Positions 21,900-33,886 of a stretch of 64,000 nt of DNA are shown in pieces (position 1 is the first letter of the stretch; every line of letters starts with the position of its first letter). Under the pieces are notes generated by a model. The model did no database searches and was not told the origin of the DNA. It was given only the letters and a program-made list of their open reading frames with translations. Origin of the DNA: Trichobilharzia szidati (Eukaryota > Platyhelminthes > Trematoda > Strigeidida > Schistosomatidae). The position numbers and the translations under genes are program-made. The stretch is taken from positions 126,423,329-126,487,328 of the forward strand of contig OX235271.1 in NCBI GenBank assembly GCA_944472155.2, read 5' to 3'.

Positions 21900-23380
21900 C
21901 ACATTTAAGAACCGCTGTTACGACTGATGCGAAACCGTTATATTTGTTAGTATGCAGTGTTTTTTTTCAATACAGTAAGCTAACTAGCTGTCTGTTTGTA
22001 TTCCTTCCACCATACTGTTAATTTAAAGCTCACTGTTTCTCAAGATATTAATGGATAAGAGTTCACGCAAATTAGTACTTAACTAGTGAGTGGTTCATTA
22101 AATGATTAAAAGGAATGTCAGTTGTTAGAAGAGTACTACTGAGTTGCTTTAAATTACTATGAATTCTAAAGGTGCTCATCGAATATGTGTATAAAAGGTA
22201 GTGGGGAACAGCAAGATACAAGATTGAAGTGTGCGATACTCTTCTTTAGAAGTTATTGTAAATTACGACAAACAGAACTCAAAGAAAAATGAACTTTTTT
22301 CGTGTTATCCCGGAGAAGGCTAGAAAAGCAATACAAAGTAAAATAAACGTAATATGTTTGGTTTAAAAATAGAACAAAACAAGTAAATTAAATGGGATGT
22401 TAGCATCATGAGTAAAACTGGCGAATTATTCTTTACCAGTAGGTTATTTTCCCACAAGTATTGATGATGATTGTGTGATTAATATTCTAAAAACATAAGT
22501 TTCAAAAATGTGAATGCCCTGCATGACTATCGACGAAAGATTTGCATTTTACAACAACGCATAATGGTTTCAAATGACTCTGTGTTTGTGTATTCATTTT
22601 AAAATTAGATTTAACTATACTTTCTATGCACACTAATAATAGTAATTAGGATAATTAAGTATTTCAAATACATTCACATTGAATAAAGAAATAAACAAGA
22701 CGTTGAAACAACAACAACGAGAAAGAAAAGGTAATAATAGTGAAATATATTCATAAATTATATGCCATTAATTAAACAATAGAATGTTAAAGCTGAACAA
22801 AGTATTGTGAGGCATTTGTACACTTTAATTAAACACACTCACTATTAACAAGTAATGTTTTCCCCCCATAACTATCGCTACGTTACTCCGTAATTAAATT
22901 TGGAAAATAAATATAAGTAATTAGAGGATCTAATCAACCTTTAAGATACTATTTTTGCTTCATCGATAAACTTCTTGCCCTAAAAATGCTCCGAGCGTTG
23001 TACCGTCCAATATCACATAGATGATTCACTTAAAGACAAAGTTTGTTTGAAACAGTGGCGTTGGTTTAGCTCGTTAATCTCTAGGATGAATACAAACAAA
23101 TACAAATAAACAATACAGCAATGAAATTATAGTGAAAGGGATAAAAGTTTATTTGAGAAATACTTGTTTAACTAAGAGTAGAGATGTTTGAAATTATGAA
23201 TAATGAAATTTTAAATATGGCTGTACCATTATGACAGCACTGAGTCATTCCACTACGAGTTCACACATCATTCCGAGGATATCAGAAGTACAGCCTACGA
23301 ACATCCCTACATTGCTTAAATCAACAGTCAGTAAATTCGTGAATTTGTGCCATGTTCTGGTCTGATCGCCTGTAATTACT
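21900..23380. other. Unassigned AT-rich sequence
   Basis: About 1.5 kb with no recognisable gene or repeat. Confidence 0.35.
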
Positions 23381-23487
23381 TTTCAGTCTAATCTTACTTT
23401 AGACAGTGCAACACATCTAGGAAGGTTGTGGCTTAACATATGGAACACATATTCCAACCACTTCATCTGATGAAGATTTATACTATC

Positions 23488-23545
23488 AGTGATGATGTAC
23501 TGACTTAAAAGTATTGTCGAAGCGTCAGTACTCGAAACGGACAAG
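23488..23545 (+). ncRNA. Hammerhead-like fold
   Basis: GTGATGA is followed by a perfect 8-bp stem GTACTGAC/GTCAGTAC (23497-23504 and 23524-23531) with a 19-nt loop, then TC and GAAACGGAC. The order core / stem II / GAAA is right, but the first core bases (CUGANGA) and the stem III palindrome are off. It may mark a further PLE terminal repeat spanning about 23380-23600. Confidence 0.4.
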
Positions 23546-23644
23546 CCATCAGTGAATAAACATTTCGATCCAACAAAATCAATCATTGGTGAATTCAAAG
23601 TAATGACTTAAACATAAAACGTCATACCTTTAGCTCAAGAGGTG

Positions 23645-23765
23645 AGTGTTGTGGCCCGGCCGCCTAGCTGATAACACCTAAGCATTTAAAAAGATGGTTA
23701 TTGGGGTCCGGTTTCACTGGGAATATCATCATTCATTCGGAATGCTCTCAACATCTTAAAGAAAA
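23645..23765 (+). repeat. Old Sm-alpha-like tRNA head
   Basis: TGTGGCCCGGCCGCCTAGCT, then GATAACACC resembles the head at 41237-41290 (GTGGCCCAAGTGGTCTAGTG, then GATAACGC), and ATCATTCATTCGGAATGC matches the sequence just after that head. The hammerhead part is missing. Confidence 0.5.
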
Positions 23766-23769
23766 ATAA

Positions 23770-24500
23770 TTCGAGAAAAAAGGAGACACTGATTAATGAT
23801 GTAAAGGTAGGAATAGATACAATGTCTGTTTTAAAAAAACATGAATATTGAATATTCAACAGATAAATCTGTGGATGTGTACAATACTAATTAACTATCG
23901 ATTTCAGCGGGTTGTGTGAAAAGCAGAATCGTCAAACTGTTGAAGATAAAAAAAGGATGGTTGAATGTTAAAAGCTAATCTAAGCAGGGAATGCGTAGGA
24001 GACACAGGAAAAATATTATTTTCACAAAGGCAAACAATTTTTATGCATGTATAAACATATATAAGTGGGATTCTGCTATATGGATAATATAAATGCATAG
24101 GGAAGACTGTTCCAAACATTTACCAGAGATTTCAGTCCCGTGTGTTAAATAGACAGGTGGCAAATTATAGTTTAGTGCTAGTGATAACTGCTAAAACTTA
24201 TTGAATAAAAAAGGTATTTTGCGTAATTAAGTAATATGTGCGAAAATCCCGAAATCACTAAAAGATAAAGATCAAAGTAGATAATAACAACATGTATAAA
24301 AAAATGTAGATGAGAACAAAGGTCGAACAAAAGGCCATTCCCTTTTCCTACATTTCCTAGTAATTTGTATTAAACAGTGTCCTATCAAGGTTATTATAAG
24401 CAGCAATAAATCGTACTGCAGACATCATAAGGGAATAAATGATTCTGTGTTTGATCAAACAAAAATTAGACACTTTTGAGATTATGGTCTAATACTGTAG
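23770..24500. other. Unassigned sequence
   Basis: No recognisable content up to the target-site duplication of the next RTE copy. Confidence 0.35.
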
Positions 24501-24853
24501 CAAAATTCTATATTTTTGTCGGTTTCACCCACTGGAAGATTTACTGGCGAAAACGAACAATTTCGTTGGAGAAGCAGAGAAGACAGGACTCCAGGTGAAC
24601 ATAGAGAAGACGGAGGTGATGAAGATAACCAACCAACAGCAACAACAAGCACCAGTCACCATCAGCAGGAGAGATCTAACAGTGGTTACTTTCGACATTT
24701 GTCTAGGAAGCATCGTCTCAACTACAGGCTGTCGGAACGGATGAAGATGTCAAAGCCAACCGGAATCGGAAAGGCAAAATACGCCTTCATCAACACGAAA
24801 CTAGTTTGAGAATCTTTTGCACTCCACAGCATCAAGAACAAGATCCGGATTTT

Positions 24854-25178
24854 ATTTTGATAAATCACACAGTGTTGTACAGTTATATTAACTGATGACG
24901 TTTCGAGCACAAACTATTGCTCATAATAATATCAAGTTACTCACACAACTTCTTTCCTTCATTTATATACATGTGTGGAATCGACACATGTGGAATCCAC
25001 ACATGTATATAAATGAAGGAAAGAAGTTGTGTGAGTAACTTGATATGATTATGAGTAATAGTTTGTGCTCGAAACGTCATCAGTTAATATAACTGTACAA
25101 CACTGTGTGATTTATCAAAATAAAATCTTAACCATTATGAAGTTATACTCTACCACAGTGCCCAAGTTTTATACTTAT
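24854..25178. mobile_element. PLE-derived fold-back element nested in an RTE copy
   Basis: Two 131-bp arms (24849-24979 and 24996-25126) are inverted copies with only two or three differences, around a 16-bp loop. The whole is flanked by 17-bp duplications (AACAAGATCCGGATTTT at 24837-24853 and 25179-25195), which restore the interrupted RTE sequence if one copy is removed. Each arm has a degenerate hammerhead, so the arms are most likely a PLE terminal repeat and its 5' inverted copy with no coding part between them. Confidence 0.85.
25036..25086 (+). ncRNA. Degenerate hammerhead in the right fold-back arm (inverted copy at about 24889-24939)
   Basis: TAACTTGAT pairs with ATCAGTTA (one bulge) as stem I. 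ATGATTA takes the place of CUGANGA. GAG/CTC is a short stem II, then GAAACGTC with the palindrome ACGT and the cleavage C. The overall layout is convincing, but two core bases are changed. Confidence 0.55.
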
Positions 25179-25402
25179 AACAAGATCCGGATTTTCGACA
25201 GAAGTGAAGTCAGTCACTTCTTCTATACGAGTCAGAAACTTGCACAGTGAGTACGTCACGAAGAGTACTTACAAACAGACAGCTGCAGACTTTTATCAAC
25301 AGTTTCCTTTACTGGTTCCATACTGAAGATCAAGTGGCCAGCTCTGTGTTCCATTCGGAATCCAAAGGAATAATAATAATGACAAAATTCTATATTTTTG
25401 TC

Positions 25403-26228
25403 AGTCTCAGTTTCTGTTCTTAGAAATTTCTCTTGTGTGTGATGAAACTTGGGCTAATCAGTGTTTTGTCTACATGAATGTATCAAACAGCTGAAGGCGG
25501 AATCATAGACAACAGGCAGAATGAGTTCAGGACAAATCATTAAGTTTCTATATATATAATTCATTATTTTAAACTCTTATTCATAGTTATCAGAAAAAAG
25601 AACACTATTGTTCAAACAAGTATTACAAGCAAAGACTTTATTCTGGAAAACATATCTAAACACAATGTATATTTCTCAGTATAATTTCCAGAGAAATATA
25701 TTTATTGATAGTATGTGACTCAACGTCATTCTCTCTAAGAAAAGACTCAATCCTCTACGACATTTGCCTTTCATTTACTTCCTGAAGTGTGCAGTGGTAG
25801 GTTGGGAGCCAATAAAAGAACATGCTTGATTTCATGTTACAGTTCAAGAACGTAATTAAAAGGTAAAACAAGAAGAAACGGAAAAAAGTAGGTGCATAAT
25901 ACTGGATGCAAGTTGAAACAGTCCAGTGGATGATTTCAAGGCAGATATCAACACATGCTGACGTCTCACTCATGAATGGCAATAAGAACTATCGTCAGAA
26001 AGTGTGAATATCCTTGTTCAAAATAATTTGGAGATGTACACTAATCATCACTGTTTACGGAAACATATCATCAACTGATACTTACACTTTTGAGAAGTAG
26101 GAGTACAAAATATCACTTCTGGATATACGCCCAATTCAGGTTTAAAAGTTTGAAAACAGAACAAATGTGTTGTTATACAATGAAACACACTATAAGAAAA
26201 TCTTCTTATAGAAGATAGCAGTAGTTAG
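25403..26228. other. Unassigned sequence
   Basis: Nothing recognisable. Confidence 0.35.
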
Positions 26229-27213
26229 TGTGGAAGCAAATAAACATAATAACTAATCAGAAATTCACGCAAACAAAACAGAAATTCAAACAAACAATGA
26301 ATATTTAATTATCTTTGTACACACAAACATATATATTTTTGTAGTTTATGTACACAAAATATAATTTTAACCAAATTAACTGTTTCACTGACAAATCCGT
26401 TGTAATTCATGAGAAGAATAGAAAAAAAAAAGAATTTTCATCCAAAATATTATTCTTATGGGAATCAGATGGAAAATATCGAATACAAGGCATAATGAGG
26501 ATATTTTCTCCCACAGTTGTTTTCTTCTAAGTCTACAATTTCTCATATCCAGTGGGTGAACAGCTGGCTTGCTGAGTGAATTTAAAGTAAACACTAAGAC
26601 TTCTGAACAAGTACTTTGTGAGCTAAGCATTTCTAAGTGTATAAAATATATTTAAAGTTGTCTTTCATAACAGTAATTCTTTGAAGTGAACTTACACTTT
26701 GTTTCCATTCTATATTACTTCAATATTTCATAATATAAGTATCATATGAATAGTCAACATTCGGTACACATTTAAAACTCATCAGGTTCTAATCTACTTG
26801 TTCAAAAGTCTTAGTGTTTACTTTAAATTCACTCAGCAATCCATACAAGTAGGAGTAAACGTTAACAGCTGTTCACTTACTTACTGAATATGAGAAATTG
26901 TAGACTTAGAAGAAAACAACTGTGGGAGAAAATATCCTCATTATGCCTTGTATTCGATATTTTCCATCTGATTCCCATAAGAATAATATTTTGGATGAAA
27001 ATTCTTTTTTTTCTTTCTATTCTTCTCATGAATTACAACGGATTTGTCAGTGAAACAGTTAATTTGGTTAAAATTATATTTTGTGTATATAAACTACATA
27101 AATAAATATATATGTGTGTGTACAGAGATAATTAAATATTCATTGTTTGTTTGAATTTCTGTTTTGTTTACATGAATTTTCAAGTAGCTGGTGCGTGTTT
27201 ACTTGTTTCCAGC
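26229..27213. repeat. Long inverted repeat (fold-back or MITE-like), arms about 380-410 bp
   Basis: The left arm (about 26229-26610) is an inverted copy of the right arm (about 26803-27213) with high identity over roughly 340 bp in the inner part and weaker similarity at the outer ends. One insertion of about 20 bp is present in the right arm. The spacer (about 26611-26802) is unique. Short open frames in the arms are mirror images and not genes. No protein, hammerhead or clear target duplication is seen, so it could be a non-autonomous DNA transposon or another snap-back retroelement. Confidence 0.8.
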
Positions 27214-27214
27214 A

Positions 27215-27585
27215 TACGATCGCATAATATCTGTCCCCTGCTCGCCTCATCACAAGACTGTTGCACACTGCTGGGGTTTTCATATTAGATAAGTTCGTTT
27301 GTTATAACATTCGTTGATACACTGTGTATAACATTGTTTTGCAAGCTGCTAACCAAAATTTTTGCACTCTCCAACTCATTCGATTGTGGGTGATAGGTAG
27401 AAAACTTTCAATAACCAGGAAGAAATGAACAATTATTCTGCTCCTCGATTAGTAAACTAGGTATCTAAGATCAGTAATCTGAGTAGATATTTAATAAGAT
27501 ATTTTATTCAAAGTTGTCCACAGCTGTGTAATTATAAACCCAGTATGGAACTAAATTAAATAAATAGATATTGATATCCTCGTCA
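27215..27585. other. Unassigned sequence
   Basis: No recognisable content. Confidence 0.3.
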
Positions 27586-27589
27586 GTTC

Positions 27590-28200
27590 CGCCTGTAGTT
27601 GAAACGATGCTTCCCAGGTAGGTAAAAGAGGTTGTTTATTTCAGGTTCCTCCCATTTATGCTGATCGTTGTCTGTTGTTGTTGTTCTTGTCTAGGAATCT
27701 TCATCACCTCTGTTTTCTCTATGTTCACCTGAAGTCGTATCTTCTCTGGATACTTCTTCTGCCAACTTGTTGCATTTCATCTCTTGCGTATCTTCTAGTT
27801 TGAGGGAAATCAGACAAGTATCATCGTTGAAATCAGACCCTCCAAGTCTTTTGTGTGGGTCAATTTTATGCCTGTCTCCTCTTTGCCAACTGTCTGTCAC
27901 ATTGTCCAGTCTACCGCAATCAGGAAAATTATTGGAGACAGTAGGCAGCCAGCCTTGTCTTACTCCCGTCTTCACTTCGAAGGATTCTGTGAGTTTCCCG
28001 TTGTGAATTAATCGGCATGCAGCATTATCATACAACTGTTGAAAGAGGTGTATAATTGTTAGTGGCACCCGGTAGTAGCGAAATAGTTTCCAAATCACCT
28101 CTCAATTTACTCTGCGCTATCGAAGGCCTTTTCAAAGTCGATGAAGTTGAGATAGAGAGATGACTGCCATTCCAAACTTTGTTCAGTGATGATCCGCAAT
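27590..28200 (-). pseudogene. RTE/SR2-like reverse transcriptase fragment
   Basis: On the minus strand: FIDFEKAFDSAE, then M-I-W-K-L-F-R-Y-Y-R-V-P, QQLYDNAACRLIHNGKLTES, F-E-V-K-T-G-V-R-Q-G, and farther down the C-I-S-L-K-L-E-D-T-Q and EHRENRGDEDS blocks. It covers the palm region of the RT. The active-site F-A-D-D reads F-N-D-D (near 27820). It is truncated at both ends and frameshifted. Confidence 0.75.
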
Positions 28201-28204
28201 TATA

Positions 28205-28390
28205 TTATCCATGGATAAGTTGAATTAGTTCTCTTCATATTGAAATTTACGCTGATAATTTTATCTAGAAGGACAATGGAAGCTTCGAGATTCATTCGGC
28301 CAGCTCAGAGAAATTAACCCCATCAAAACCAGAGTCAGCTATTTTGCTAAGTGTTGTCTAAAGTTGATATTTTATGTGAACTAAAGTATA
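28205..28390. other. Unassigned spacer between RTE fragments
   Basis: No recognisable motif. Confidence 0.25.
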
Positions 28391-28394
28391 AATA

Positions 28395-28600
28395 TTATGC
28401 TAGGCACCAGATTGGAACTTGAATGGGAAATGATGAGTTGGGAGTCTATGAATGACATGAAGGATATTGTGTTAGGAGAAACTGAAGGCTCATGAGTAAT
28501 CATACAGAGACCTAAGAAGGACTGTAGAGAACAGGGCGAAATGTTGACCTGTTGCTGAAACCCTATATTCCATTCGGAACTCAGCGGAATAATAATAACG
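28395..28600 (+). mobile_element. RTE/SR2-like 3' end fragment
   Basis: A plus-strand 3' end with a CTGAAACCCTATATTCCATT block and a GGAATAATAATAACG tail. It is opposite in orientation to the neighbouring fragment at 27590-28200, so the two are separate insertions. A CA microsatellite follows. Confidence 0.6.
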
Positions 28601-28619
28601 ACACACACACACATTTCAA

Positions 28620-29205
28620 TGCAATCTCATTAAAATAAGTTAAGCCCCAAAGAATCAGTTTTCTGCGTGTGTGATAATATCTAATCAATATAAAAGTAAA
28701 CTGTGGTATGGTTAGTAAATGTTTTGTATCGTTCTGTGAGTATTTAGAAAAAAGACCACATCCGAAAAGAAAGTTGTTATTTTTCAGTAGGTATTAGTTC
28801 AAAGAATGAGTCAACATTCTAGTTCAAAGCCTTCTCATAGATAACATAGATAACATCCTTAATTACAGTATTTCAAATATTATCAAAGACGGAAACTATT
28901 TAACTTGAAGATTAGTCAGTTTGTTATGCAAAGTAGACGAAGCATCACCAAATTCAAAAGTACAATATCAGCACTGCATTTTCTAAGATCGTATTATGAA
29001 CTATAAGCAGGTATGCAGAGAATAAGTTAATTTTTGTATAACTCACTGATAAGGTATTAAGTTTTACTTAAAAGAATACACGATCCATCAACACTTTTAT
29101 AAAGGGTTTCTTTAAAGTCACTTATTCTTTTCTTTGATAAACAATGTCGTCATTACACAGATGCCAATGAACATTACTTTCGAAGGAAAAGTTATGTTTC
29201 TATAG
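28620..29205. other. Unassigned sequence
   Basis: Nothing recognisable. Confidence 0.3.
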
Positions 29206-29207
29206 TT

Positions 29208-29452
29208 TTTGTTTTATTCCTTTACTTTCCCAGTGGAACAAAAGGCTTCAAGCTAAAGCTTGGAAGTTTTGGTAGCAGTGATATTTACTATCTCGGGATG
29301 GGGTTGCTAGCCCGATGTCCAACCTTACCTCTTTATCAGTCTTATTCCTGGCTTATCGAGGTAAAGAGATGCCTTGGCCGGAGATCGAATCCCAGATCAC
29401 ATGCGCGGTTGGCAGGCACTCTACAGCTAAACCACAGAAGCACAATTACGCC
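29208..29452 (-). mobile_element. tRNA-headed SINE
   Basis: On the minus strand a tRNA-like head (TGTGCTTCTGTGGTTTAGCT, B-box-like GATTCGATCTC), the AAAGAGGTAAGGTTGGACAT block, and the tail CTTGAAGCCTTTTGTTCCAC plus AAGGAATAAA. It is full length relative to 2321-2548 but diverged. Confidence 0.75.
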
Positions 29453-29454
29453 AA

Positions 29455-31050
29455 CTGGTTGCTGTTAAAACTTTATTTCCACACACAGTGAAAATGAACT
29501 AGATATGATTTGTATGAATGTACTCTAGCGAATAGATGCCAAGTATTTTTGCCATTTGAAACTGTTTTCAATGAGTCTTTTCAAAATGTTCAAATAAGTT
29601 AGGATATAAGGAAGATACTTCTTAACACTTTGTGATGTCATATAATTCAAGCTACTCAATTAACTTTCATTTCGCGAAATTCGAAATATTAGACTATTTA
29701 ACTGAATTAATTACAAAGAGGTAACATTTTCTACTTGCGGGTACTTTCCTGAGGTGTTATGTTTCTGTTTTGCAATACTTTATTTTGGTATCATTTGAAG
29801 TGACACTAATCAGTTTTTAAAAAATCTCGGTTGCTTGCTAAGTGTATTATCTTAACAACAGCAATTTTATTTAACACATGTGTATTTTTTAATCTTTCTC
29901 AAGAGTTTGAAGTCAATGTCTCTTGTTCGCTTCTAACTTTTTATGTACCAAAGTAATTATTCCTTGGTTTATGATAGTACTATCCATATTCGTGTGTATG
30001 CAGTTTTGCTTGAACAAATCTATAGTTTCAACCAAAAGTGATCAAAAATGTTGTAGTTTTTTTCTTATAGTTCAAACTTGGTGATAACCACCTAAAAGTA
30101 ACACTTAGTTGAAGCGATTAACACCTAGAAAAGAAATATCCTTAGTAAACATTTCGTGTTCTCTTCATCTATGTATATATCGCTAATAACAAAAGAGATA
30201 CCTGAAAACAATTTGGTAATCATCAGCTTAGAGGTAGATCAGATTTGATTTGTCGGCAAATTTTTCTTATTGTTTTATGCGCTTACTTGTGCTACTTTAG
30301 CATCGGATAATTTCTTCGGTTTCACTGAGTTCATATCACTAAAATGTATGATTATTCGTGGTCATATAACTTCACTGATGCATGTAAATTAGCGCGCGGT
30401 GATTCATCTTGTGGAAACCTCTATGTTATATCTGTTTGCAACTGTTTCAATAACCATAACGTGTTCAAGTGGACTCAAAAAAAGAAGAACACTTTATCCT
30501 TACATATCATAAGGTAATATGCAGTTAAGTAGTTCACATGATAACATTTAATGTTTTCGTGTTATTCAACCATAAAACAACATATGTAAATTCATTGTAT
30601 CGAATTCCTTTCATACCCTTCTGTTTGCTTTTTTTATTCTCTTGATAAATAACACTATGTGCAATCGAGTATGTTTCTAGTAGGTATGATACCTTTTTTG
30701 CTAAATAATTAATTTTTATAATCATTACTGCTAAAGTATTCAATTAAACAGAAACGAATCTACTAGTTCTTTTCTTTTTCTTTCTTTCTTTTTGAACAGA
30801 AACTTTCCTCCTGAATTCTTAGACTTTGTCTTTTTTTGTGAATGGCTAACTTTTCTATTTTTAGCGAACAGTATCTAATGATGCATAAAATGAAAATATT
30901 TATGTGTTAATCAGCCGAATTAATTTTGCGAAGTGATATTATCATTAATTTCCAGTTAACTGCACTACAGTTACCTTCTTATATAGCCCATACTGATAAA
31001 CAAACCGTAGAATAAGACATCACTTTCTTAGTAATGTTGCATGCGGCACG
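29455..31050. other. Unassigned AT-rich sequence
   Basis: About 1.6 kb with a pyrimidine tract near 30765-30795. No gene or repeat family is recognised. Confidence 0.35.
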
Positions 31051-31055
31051 AGTCC

Positions 31056-31127
31056 TCTCACGTGGTCTAGTGGTTAGGATCTCTGGCTTTCACCCAGGTG
31101 GCCCGGGTTCGATTCCCAGCGCGGGAG
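31056..31127 (+). tRNA. tRNA-Glu (UUC anticodon), possibly a pseudogene
   Basis: The sequence has the exact 72-nt length and layout of eukaryotic tRNA-Glu: D-arm GTGGTCTAGTGGTTAGGAT, anticodon loop CTTTCAC (anticodon TTC), T-arm with GGTTCGATTCC. The A- and B-box promoters are intact. Compared with the usual sequence, the acceptor stem has one A/C mismatch and one T/G pair, and the T-stem has one C/A mismatch. It may therefore be an aging gene or a tRNA pseudogene. A SINE begins five bases downstream. Confidence 0.75.
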
Positions 31128-31131
31128 CACT

Positions 31132-31350
31132 TGTGCGTCCGTGGCATAGCGGTTAGGACGCTCGCCAACCATGCATATGGTCCGGGACTCGATCCCCTTT
31201 ACTTCGCTAAGTCAGTAATAAGACTGGTAAAGAGGGAAGGTTGGGCATGAGGTTAGCAACCCCATCCTGTAAAAATAAACACTGCTACAGAAACTTTCAG
31301 GCCTATAACTTGAAGCTCTATGTTCCACTCGGAACGTGAAGGAATAAAAA
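31132..31350 (+). mobile_element. tRNA-headed SINE directly after the tRNA-Glu gene
   Basis: It has the same head (TGTGCGTCCGTGGCATAGCG), body (AAAGAGGGAAGGTTGGGCAT) and tail (CTTGAAGCTCTATGTTCCAC, then AAGGAATAAAAAAA) as 2321-2548. About ten bases after the B-box are deleted (GACTCGATCCCC then TTTACTTCGC). No clear target duplication is seen. Confidence 0.85.
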
Positions 31351-31354
31351 AAGT

Positions 31355-33885
31355 ACCAATGTGCCTGTCAAATGAATTCAAAATTAAATTAACTGAAAAT
31401 TCTCATATATTAATGAAAGCACATATTACTGAATCAACAGTACTAGTTTGAGTAAGTTTATAAATCACAATTTAGTTGAATGAATAATTTGTGCATATCG
31501 ACCACGTAAGATACTTTATAAAAGCCAGTCACTGAATGAAATAAAAGTCAAACAATAGTCTCTGGAAGTAACGCTGTTTAGATTGGGATCATCTTCGAAT
31601 TCGATTCACAGTAAATATTTGCATGATTGCAATGTTTGGTGTAAAAAAATAAAAATATTGCAAAGGTTAAAATAAAAATAAATAATTACTACAAACATTG
31701 TTGAGACTAATAAGGACCAGTAATTGAGGTTGATGTCAATGTATGTAGCGTATTCACTTAGAGGATATAAATCACTCAAATATAGCTAGATGTAAGCGAG
31801 TGTAGAATGAGATTATTTCTGCAGAATGGAGGGTACTGTTTTTTTGTACGAAGGGTTTTATGCATATATATAAATATATAAATATATATATATATTAAGA
31901 TAAACTCAAATAATTAGAAGGATGGTACTTCTGTTGTTATACTAATGGCATCTATTTTCCTTCTTCTCTTTCTTTTATCTACTTTCGTAAAAAATGCTCA
32001 GAAGTGGTCAACTTTTAACTGATCATGAAACAAATGATGACAGGCAATGACTGGAACTTGGGGATTGAGGTAATGGCAATAAATCCTTCAGTAAATGCTT
32101 GAAGGAGAAACAAGAACTTTACAAACCTGCACAATTTTTAAACCAACAAAGGCTGCTTGGCCTACCATACTTAATGCTGAAAAAGAAATGGCATGACCTT
32201 TGAAAGGTAATAATAAGGATATCAGAAGTAACTGTGCACTTTTTTAATTGTACTCTTTATTTATTAGTCAGTATTCTGATGAATATTAACGTAGGCAATA
32301 TTTTTGACAATCATAAACCTCTATTAAAATGAATAAACCACCTTCAACACTACAAAGGCCTGATAGATTTTCTCATAAGGAGTTACTTTTTAACTATTTA
32401 ATTATCATTAGAAAGAAGAGAACACGAAGTTCAGCGAAGATATCTTTTCGGTGATTTCATTTTCAAAAGCTGTACAACCGCATTTAAATACATAAATTTA
32501 TATAGATACAATTATTATTTAATTCCACATAATTACGAAGGCGAATAAAAGCTGACCATTGTTTTCAACTTGATATGGATTACGAGAGGCTTAGAAAGAC
32601 AAATTACACAGGATTAGAATGAATTACAGGTGTAAACAAAATGAGCATGAAAACAAATTGAAATACTAATTTTCAACTCGAAATGGAAGTTAGAAGGTGT
32701 TAATATAGATTACAAGAGGCTTAGAAACAAAAATTGCAGACTAATACACAAAAGCATTTGTTTTAAAATGTTTTATCTTTCCTCATGTAATCAGTACGGC
32801 AAAAAGATGACTGTGTCAGAAAACGCTGGCTAAAGCTCTGAAAATATATATTAGGTCATGAACTTCAGTTTAATAACACCTTACAATTCAAAACTCTCCA
32901 TTTTTCATTCTGTGTTAGTGATCTTATGCAAATAAATACATGGTAATAGCTTTTAAAGTCACATTACAATCGAATATCACAAAACAGTAATGTTTTATTA
33001 CTATTTCTTTTAATACAATTATATTTACACGAGACTGTTAACTGATATGAAGTTTATCTGAATTAAATATTTTAAATTTTCCAGGAAAATAGAAAAAGGC
33101 GAATTCACCGAACATCACACTTAATGGAATATATATCTGTATTTTAAACATCAAGTTTTAGAAAAAGGCGCCAGAATTTTCAGGGCAATATTTGAAATAA
33201 AGGATGATATATGATACAGAATGTAATATAACTGTTGTTGGAAAAATCACATTCACTCGTTAAAAAAATGTATAAGATAAGAATGTGTTAATCAGTACTA
33301 GTCAACAAGTTTTGCATGATTAAATTAAACTTTTAATTCTTTTCTGTTCATCAAATCATCGTCTTAACTAGCAATTATGTCAAACGTGAAATTTTGTTTT
33401 CTAGTCCTACTATTTTGTAAATACGCTTATCTTATCATGCATACTAAACATAACTAATCAAATGGATAGACGAATTATTGTAATAGAGTTAAATTGCATA
33501 TAACTGATTAGTTATCATCTTTCTTTAATCGATTTTTCGAGTGTCACAAAAACTATGTCCTGATATTGTGTGTTAATCTCTACTGTACACTTTCATATGT
33601 TGCTTATAAAAATTATTATGCTTAATATTAGCTTTTGCATGTTTCTGAGATGATTTTGAAAATAGATGGTATATACACACAGTCTTTATGTGCAGCATTT
33701 CAGATAGATCATCCTTGACCGTACTGTCACTGCTCAAACCTATTCATATTAGTTTCTGAATGCAGATGGTATGAAGTAGATGATATAGTTCTTTGTCCTA
33801 ATTATTTACAGTTACCTTTTAATAGTAATAATAATGGTATTATTCCAAACAGTACTTTAGACAAAATATAGAATATTCAAAATTA
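31355..33885. other. Unassigned sequence with TA-rich tract
   Basis: A TA-rich tract lies at about 31861-31895. A weak type B PLE terminal-repeat match (minus, about 32430-32480) is present. Two similar stretches, GATTACGAGAGGCTTAGAAA (about 32579) and GATTACAAGAGGCTTAGAAA (about 32709), form a short tandem-like duplication. Otherwise nothing is recognised in 2.5 kb. Confidence 0.35.
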
Positions 33886-33886
33886 T

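Larger units (their letters stand above)
24521..25382 (+). mobile_element. 5'-truncated RTE/SR2-like retrotransposon with 20-bp target-site duplication
   Basis: The insert lies between identical 20-bp copies at 24501-24520 and 25383-25402 (C-AAAATTCTATATTTTTGT-C). It starts inside the C-terminal coding region (A-N-N-F-V-G-E-A-E-K-T-G-L-Q-V-N-I-E-K-T-E-V), keeps L-G-S-I-V-S-T-T-G and N-K-I-R-I-F, and ends with TGTTCCATTCGGAATCCAAA plus an AATAATAAT tail. A second element (24854-25178) sits inside it, so the host copy is the older of the two. Confidence 0.88.

Noticed and set aside
26348..27105. Three open frames of 60-81 codons as a duplicated gene pair
   Set aside because: They are mirror-image readings of the two arms of the inverted repeat and have no protein features.
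32570..32740. Short duplication GATTACGAGAGGCTTAGAAA / GATTACAAGAGGCTTAGAAA as a tandem repeat
   Set aside because: Only two imperfect copies of about 30-40 bp; too little to define an array or element.
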